Source: Pseudomonadota bacterium (lineage in GTDB: Bacteria > Pseudomonadota > Alphaproteobacteria > Rhizobiales > Hyphomicrobiaceae). From it: a stretch of 9,793 nt of DNA. Where the stretch lies: positions 1-9,793 of the forward strand of contig JAEZRM010000147.1 in NCBI GenBank assembly GCA_023412805.1, written 5' to 3'. Below are positions 6,707-9,793 of the stretch, in pieces (position 1 is the stretch's first letter; every line of letters begins with the position of its first letter). A program made the translations under genes and the position numbers. The notes under the pieces are model-generated. The model was given only the letters and a program-made list of their open reading frames with translations. It had not been told where the DNA came from and made no database searches.

Positions 6707-7636
6707 ATGAGAAACGGTCAAGGCGGCTTCGGGTGGGCGGCCAGGCTTTCAGCTCGGATCGGCAGCTTGGCGTCGGGAGTGGCGCTCGCAGGCTTGGCCA
6801 GCAGTGCCCTCGCTCAGCAGACTACCGGGCAACCGCATCACTGGCAGATGGGCCTTCAGGCGCCGGTCACCGAAATAGCCGAAGGGATCAATTGGTTCCA
6901 TAACGTCCTGGTCAATCCCATCATCATTGGCATCACCATTTTCGTGATGGTGCTGATGGGTTACGTGATGTACGCGTTCAGCGAGAAGCGGAACCCGACC
7001 CCCTCCAAGACTACGCATCATCAGCTGCTCGAGGTTGCATGGACGGTTGTTCCCATCCTGGTCTTGCTGGTGATCGCTGTTCCTTCCTTCAAGCTCCTTT
7101 ACGCGCAGTACGACTATCCGAAGCCTGATCTCACCATCAAGGCGACCGGTAACCAGTGGAACTGGACTCACGCCTATCCCGACCACGGCAATTTCAGCTT
7201 CACCTCCGTCATGCTCAATGACCAGGAGCGTGAGGAGCTGATCAAGAAGGGCATTCCGGCGCCACGCCTCCTCACCGTGAACAATGAGGTTTTCGTGCCG
7301 GTCAACAAGGTCGTGCACGTGCTGGTGACAGCAAGCGACGTGATCCACAACTGGACGATCCCGGCCTTCGGCTCGAAGGTCGACGCCGTCCCGGGACGTG
7401 TTACGGCGACCTGGTTCAGGGCCCGCAAGGAAGGCGTCTACTACGGCCAGTGCTCGGAACTGTGTGGCAAGGATCACGCCTTCATGCCGATCGCCGTCCG
7501 CGTAGTCAGCGACGCGGTGTTCAATGAGTGGGTCGAAGCTGTGAAAGCCCGTGATCGTAACAAGATCCGGGAGATCCAAGAGCGCACCGCGCTCGCCCAC
7601 GCCGGAGCGAAGATCGCCGCGGCGCCGGCTCGCTGA
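6707..7636 (+). CDS. coxB: Cytochrome c oxidase subunit II (aa3-type)
   Basis: Subunit II accepts electrons from cytochrome c at its periplasmic binuclear CuA centre and passes them to subunit I. The start chosen is ATG 6707 (MRNGQGGFG), with GGGAG 9 nt upstream; ATG 6701 in the same frame is an alternative. The 309-residue product begins with a signal peptide likely cut after ALA36 (SSALA/QQ). It then has two transmembrane helices (about 66-90 and 108-131), with HHQLLEVAWTVVPILVLL marking the second, and a cupredoxin domain. CuA ligands are complete: H214 (DVIHNW), then C249, E251, C253, H257 and M260 in GQCSELCGKDHAFM. The aromatic docking region reads QWNWTHAYP (W151, W153, Y157), where QWYWSYEYP is more usual. 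The C-terminal tail is Ala-rich. It is the first gene of the cox cluster behind the 6592-6619 promoter. Confidence 0.96.
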   Translation: MRNGQGGFGWAARLSARIGSLASGVALAGLASSALAQQTTGQPHHWQMGLQAPVTEIAEGINWFHNVLVNPIIIGITIFVMVLMGYVMYAFSEKRNPTPSKTTHHQLLEVAWTVVPILVLLVIAVPSFKLLYAQYDYPKPDLTIKATGNQWNWTHAYPDHGNFSFTSVMLNDQEREELIKKGIPAPRLLTVNNEVFVPVNKVVHVLVTASDVIHNWTIPAFGSKVDAVPGRVTATWFRARKEGVYYGQCSELCGKDHAFMPIAVRVVSDAVFNEWVEAVKARDRNKIREIQERTALAHAGAKIAAAPAR

Positions 7637-7675
7637 TACGGGCCTGCTCGAGCGCGCGCGACACAAGATATCGAC

Positions 7676-7692
7676 CGGCTGCATCGCAGCCG
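7676..7692 (+). other. Perfect 7-bp hairpin in the coxB-coxA gap
   Basis: CGGCTGC (7676-7682), loop ATC, and GCAGCCG (7686-7692) form a perfect stem-loop in the 145-nt gap. No T-run follows, so it is not a standard terminator. It could be an RNA processing or stability element that sets different levels of coxB and coxA message. The rest of the gap holds no recognisable gene; the coxA ribosome binding site (GGGG at 7768-7771) is at its end. Confidence 0.4.
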
Positions 7693-7781
7693 CCACCGGC
7701 AGAACACAGGAAGCAAGGCTCAGGCCTTTCCACAGCCGGCGGAACGCAAGATGAGAACGATCAAGCTGGGGTGAAGCAGAG

Positions 7782-9410
7782 ATGGCGACCAAGGCACACG
7801 AGGCGCACGGCCACGACGATCACCACGATACGCCGACTGGCATCAACCGCTGGCTCTTCTCGACCAACCACAAGGACATCGGGACGCTCTACCTGTTGTT
7901 CGCCATCATGGCGGGCATCATTGGCGGTTTCCTTTCCGTGGTGATGCGGCTCGAGCTGCAAGAGCCGGGCATGCAGTGGTTCGCCGATCCACACATGTTC
8001 AACGTGTTCGTGACGAGCCACGGCCTCATCATGGTGTTCTTCATGGTGATGCCGGCGATGATCGGCGGGTTCGGCAACTGGTTCGTGCCGCTCATGATCG
8101 GTGCGCCGGACATGGCCTTCCCGCGCATGAACAACATCTCGTTCTGGTTGCTGCCGGTCGCCTTCGCGCTGCTGCTCATGTCGCTCTTCGTCGAAGGGCC
8201 CGCTGGCGGTCTTGGGTCGGGCACTGGCTGGACGGTTTACGCGCCTCTGTCGACAACAGGCCATCCCGGACCCTCTGTCGATTTTGCCATTCTCTCGCTG
8301 CATCTCGCGGGTGCATCGTCGATCCTCGGTGCGATCAACTTCATCACCACCATCTTCAACATGCGCGCGCCGGGCATGACGCTGCACAAGATGCCGTTGT
8401 TCGCTTGGTCGGTGCTGATTACGGCCTTCCTGCTGCTGCTCTCGCTGCCGGTCCTCGCCGGCGCGATTACAATGCTGCTGACTGACCGCAACTTCGGCAC
8501 AACGTTCTTCACGGCCTCTGGCGGCGGCGATCCCGTACTCTACCAGCATCTGTTCTGGTTCTTCGGGCATCCCGAAGTCTACATCATGATCCTGCCCGGC
8601 TTCGGCATGGTCAGCCACATCGTCTCCACGTTCTCGCGCAAGCCCATCTTCGGCTATCTCGGCATGGCCTACGCGATGGTCGCCATCGGCCTCGTCGGCT
8701 TCGTCGTGTGGGCACACCACATGTATACCTCCGGCATGGGCGTAAACGCACAGGCCTACTTCGTCTTCGCCACGATGGTCATCGCCGTACCGACGGGCGT
8801 GAAGATCTTCTCGTGGATCGCCACGATGTGGGGTGGCTCGATCCGCTTCACCGCACCCATGTTGTGGGCGCTCGGTTTCATCTTCCTCTTCACGGTCGGC
8901 GGTGTCACCGGCGTCATGCTGGCCAACGCGGGCGTCGATCGCGCACTGCACGATACGTACTATGTCGTCGCGCACTTCCACTACGTGCTGTCGCTCGGCG
9001 CCGTCTTCGCGATCTTTGCGGGCTGGTACTACTGGTTCCCGAAGATGAGCGGCTACATGTACAATGAGACCCTTGCCAAGCTGCACTTCTGGCTCACCTT
9101 CATCGGCGCCAACATCCTCTTCTTCCCGCAGCACTTCCTCGGTCTCGCGGGCATGCCGCGCCGGTATGTGGACTATCCGGATGCATTTGCCGACTGGAAC
9201 CGCATTTCTTCGTACGGCTCCTACATAACGGCAGTCGCGACGCTTCTCTTCATCGCGAGCATGCTCCACGCCTACTTCATCGCTCGCAAGAAGGCGGCCG
9301 ACAATCCTTGGGGCGAAGGCGCGACCACGCTCGAATGGACGCTCTCCTCGCCGCCCGCGTACCACAGCTTCGAGACGCTGCCGCGGATCAATGCCACCGA
9401 CCACCACTGA
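7782..9410 (+). CDS. coxA: Cytochrome c oxidase subunit I (aa3-type, A1 class)
   Basis: This is the catalytic subunit of the terminal oxidase, reducing O2 to water and pumping protons across the inner membrane. The 542-residue product has the normal length and twelve-helix pattern. Ligands visible are H80 (TSHGLIM, haem a), H263 in GHPEVY with Y267 (CuB and the cross-linked tyrosine), H312 and H313 (AHHMYTSG, CuB), H398 (haem a3) and H400 (haem a) in VVAHFHYVLS. Proton-path residues are present: D110 (APDMAFPR) and N117 for the D path, E265 in HPEVY, and K341 (PTGVKIF) for the K path. These make it an A1-type oxidase. The N-terminus is His-rich (HEAHGHDDHH), a cytoplasmic tail before the first helix. 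The ATG follows GGGGTGA by about 10 nt. It lies between coxB and ctaB, the usual alphaproteobacterial order. Confidence 0.98.
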   Translation: MATKAHEAHGHDDHHDTPTGINRWLFSTNHKDIGTLYLLFAIMAGIIGGFLSVVMRLELQEPGMQWFADPHMFNVFVTSHGLIMVFFMVMPAMIGGFGNWFVPLMIGAPDMAFPRMNNISFWLLPVAFALLLMSLFVEGPAGGLGSGTGWTVYAPLSTTGHPGPSVDFAILSLHLAGASSILGAINFITTIFNMRAPGMTLHKMPLFAWSVLITAFLLLLSLPVLAGAITMLLTDRNFGTTFFTASGGGDPVLYQHLFWFFGHPEVYIMILPGFGMVSHIVSTFSRKPIFGYLGMAYAMVAIGLVGFVVWAHHMYTSGMGVNAQAYFVFATMVIAVPTGVKIFSWIATMWGGSIRFTAPMLWALGFIFLFTVGGVTGVMLANAGVDRALHDTYYVVAHFHYVLSLGAVFAIFAGWYYWFPKMSGYMYNETLAKLHFWLTFIGANILFFPQHFLGLAGMPRRYVDYPDAFADWNRISSYGSYITAVATLLFIASMLHAYFIARKKAADNPWGEGATTLEWTLSSPPAYHSFETLPRINATDHH

Positions 9411-9421
9411 GCCCCGTCTCC

Positions 9422-9458
9422 CGGATGCCGCCACAGGACTTTCCTGATGCGGCATCCG
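9422..9458 (+). other. Compound hairpin between coxA and ctaB
   Basis: CGGATGCCGC (9422-9431) and GCGGCATCCG (9449-9458) are perfect 10-bp inverted repeats. Within the 17-nt loop, CAGGA (9434-9438) and TCCTG (9442-9446) pair around a CTT triloop, so the RNA could form 15 pairs interrupted by one 2x2 internal loop. The bases after it (AACTTGAGAG) are not a U-tract, so a standard intrinsic terminator is unlikely. It starts 12 nt after the coxA stop and ends 22 nt before the ctaB ATG. A role in protecting the 3' end of coxA mRNA or lowering ctaB expression is inferred. Confidence 0.6.
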
Positions 9459-9480
9459 AACTTGAGAGATAACCGACGCC

Positions 9481-9793
9481 ATGAGCGATGTGACTGTCCC
9501 ATACACGCGCAAGAGCCTCGACGAGGCTCCCGGCGGGAGCGTGGCTGATTTCATTGCGCTCATGAAGCCGCGCGTGATGTCGCTCGTCATCTTCACCGCG
9601 CTTGTCGGCCTCGTCGTTGCGCCGGGTGATCTCCATCCCGCGCTCGCAGTCATCGCACTTCTTTGCATCGCCGTAGGTGCCGGCGCCTCCGGCGCGCGCA
9701 ATATGTGGTACGCCGCCGCTATCGCTGCGCGCATGGCGCGCACGGCCGGCCGTCCCATTCCCCGCGGCAGCGTGACACCCGAAGAAGCAGTTT
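9481..9793 (+). CDS. ctaB: Protoheme IX farnesyltransferase (haem O synthase), 3' part beyond window
   Basis: The first 104 codons of a UbiA-superfamily prenyltransferase are present. CtaB adds a farnesyl group to haem b in the inner membrane, making haem O on the way to the haem a used by CoxA. Family features are the entry helix (VADFIALMKPRVMSLVIFTALVGL), CIAVGAGASGA, NMWY and MARTAGRPIP. The start ATG 9481 follows a weak GAGAG. The odd feature is the first Asp-rich motif: after N74-M-W-Y the family normally reads D-A-D-I-D-A-x-M-x-R-T, but here positions 78, 80 and 82 are all alanine (A-A-A-I-A-A-R-M-A-R-T). These aspartates bind the Mg-diphosphate of the prenyl donor, so as written the enzyme should be inactive or badly impaired. 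The frame is otherwise open. Either this is a genuine degenerate copy or the bases near the right edge are wrong. Confidence 0.88.
   Translation, partial: MSDVTVPYTRKSLDEAPGGSVADFIALMKPRVMSLVIFTALVGLVVAPGDLHPALAVIALLCIAVGAGASGARNMWYAAAIAARMARTAGRPIPRGSVTPEEAV

Noticed and set aside
6749..7792. 347-codon minus-strand frame opposite coxB
   Set aside because: Antisense shadow of coxB with no recognisable domains.
7761..9758. 665-codon open frame on the minus strand opposite coxA and ctaB
   Set aside because: It spans two genes and their gap, mirrors coxA codons and has low-complexity His/Glu/Arg content. It is a compositional shadow.
1..9793. CRISPR arrays, insertion sequences, tRNA or rRNA genes, phage or defence genes
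   Set aside because: No regularly spaced repeats, transposase motifs, terminal repeats, tRNA-like cloverleaf or rRNA sequence was seen; the gene content is housekeeping.

Overview
The window is GC-rich, chromosomal-looking DNA from an alphaproteobacterium, most likely of the order Hyphomicrobiales (Rhizobiales). This inference rests on three things: the gene order rpmH-rnpA-yidC-engB, the alphaproteobacterial style of the aa3 oxidase genes (coxB-coxA-ctaB), and the codon use. No genus can be named from the sequence alone.

Left part, minus strand (1-2741). Reading right to left there are four genes. The first is a 128-residue four-helix membrane protein that looks like a fragment-sized relative of haem-copper oxidase subunit I (2741-2355). 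The second is a candidate 25-residue membrane peptide with a good ribosome binding site, too short for ordinary gene callers (2197-2120). The third is a ten-helix EamA/DMT-family transporter (2087-1182). The fourth is an M20-family metallopeptidase resembling glutamate carboxypeptidase, whose last residues run off the left edge (1109-1). The last three are closely spaced and could share a transcript.

Middle part, plus strand (2844-6366). A near-consensus sigma-70 promoter precedes a leader of about 140 nt and then rpmH (ribosomal protein L34, GTG start), rnpA (RNase P protein, unusually long), yidC (membrane insertase) and engB (ribosome-assembly GTPase). engB overlaps the yidC stop by four bases. 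This is a ribosome, RNA-processing and membrane-biogenesis cluster.

Right part, plus strand (6367-9793). A 340-nt gap holds a second good promoter and a dyad just upstream of it. It is followed by coxB (subunit II with CuA site), coxA (subunit I with all haem and CuB ligands) and the start of ctaB (haem O synthase, cut by the right edge). The products cooperate: CtaB farnesylates haem b on the way to haem a, CoxA carries haems a and a3 and CuB, and CoxB passes electrons from cytochrome c. YidC is a plausible insertase for these membrane subunits. The intercistronic gaps contain perfect inverted repeats, the strongest between coxA and ctaB.

Most of the window is ordinary housekeeping content and I see no convincing undescribed multi-gene system. 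The points most worth a second look are the loss of all three aspartates of the first catalytic motif in CtaB (real, or a sequence-quality problem near the edge), the tiny membrane ORF, the small oxidase-like protein, the insertion in RnpA and the hairpin between coxA and ctaB.
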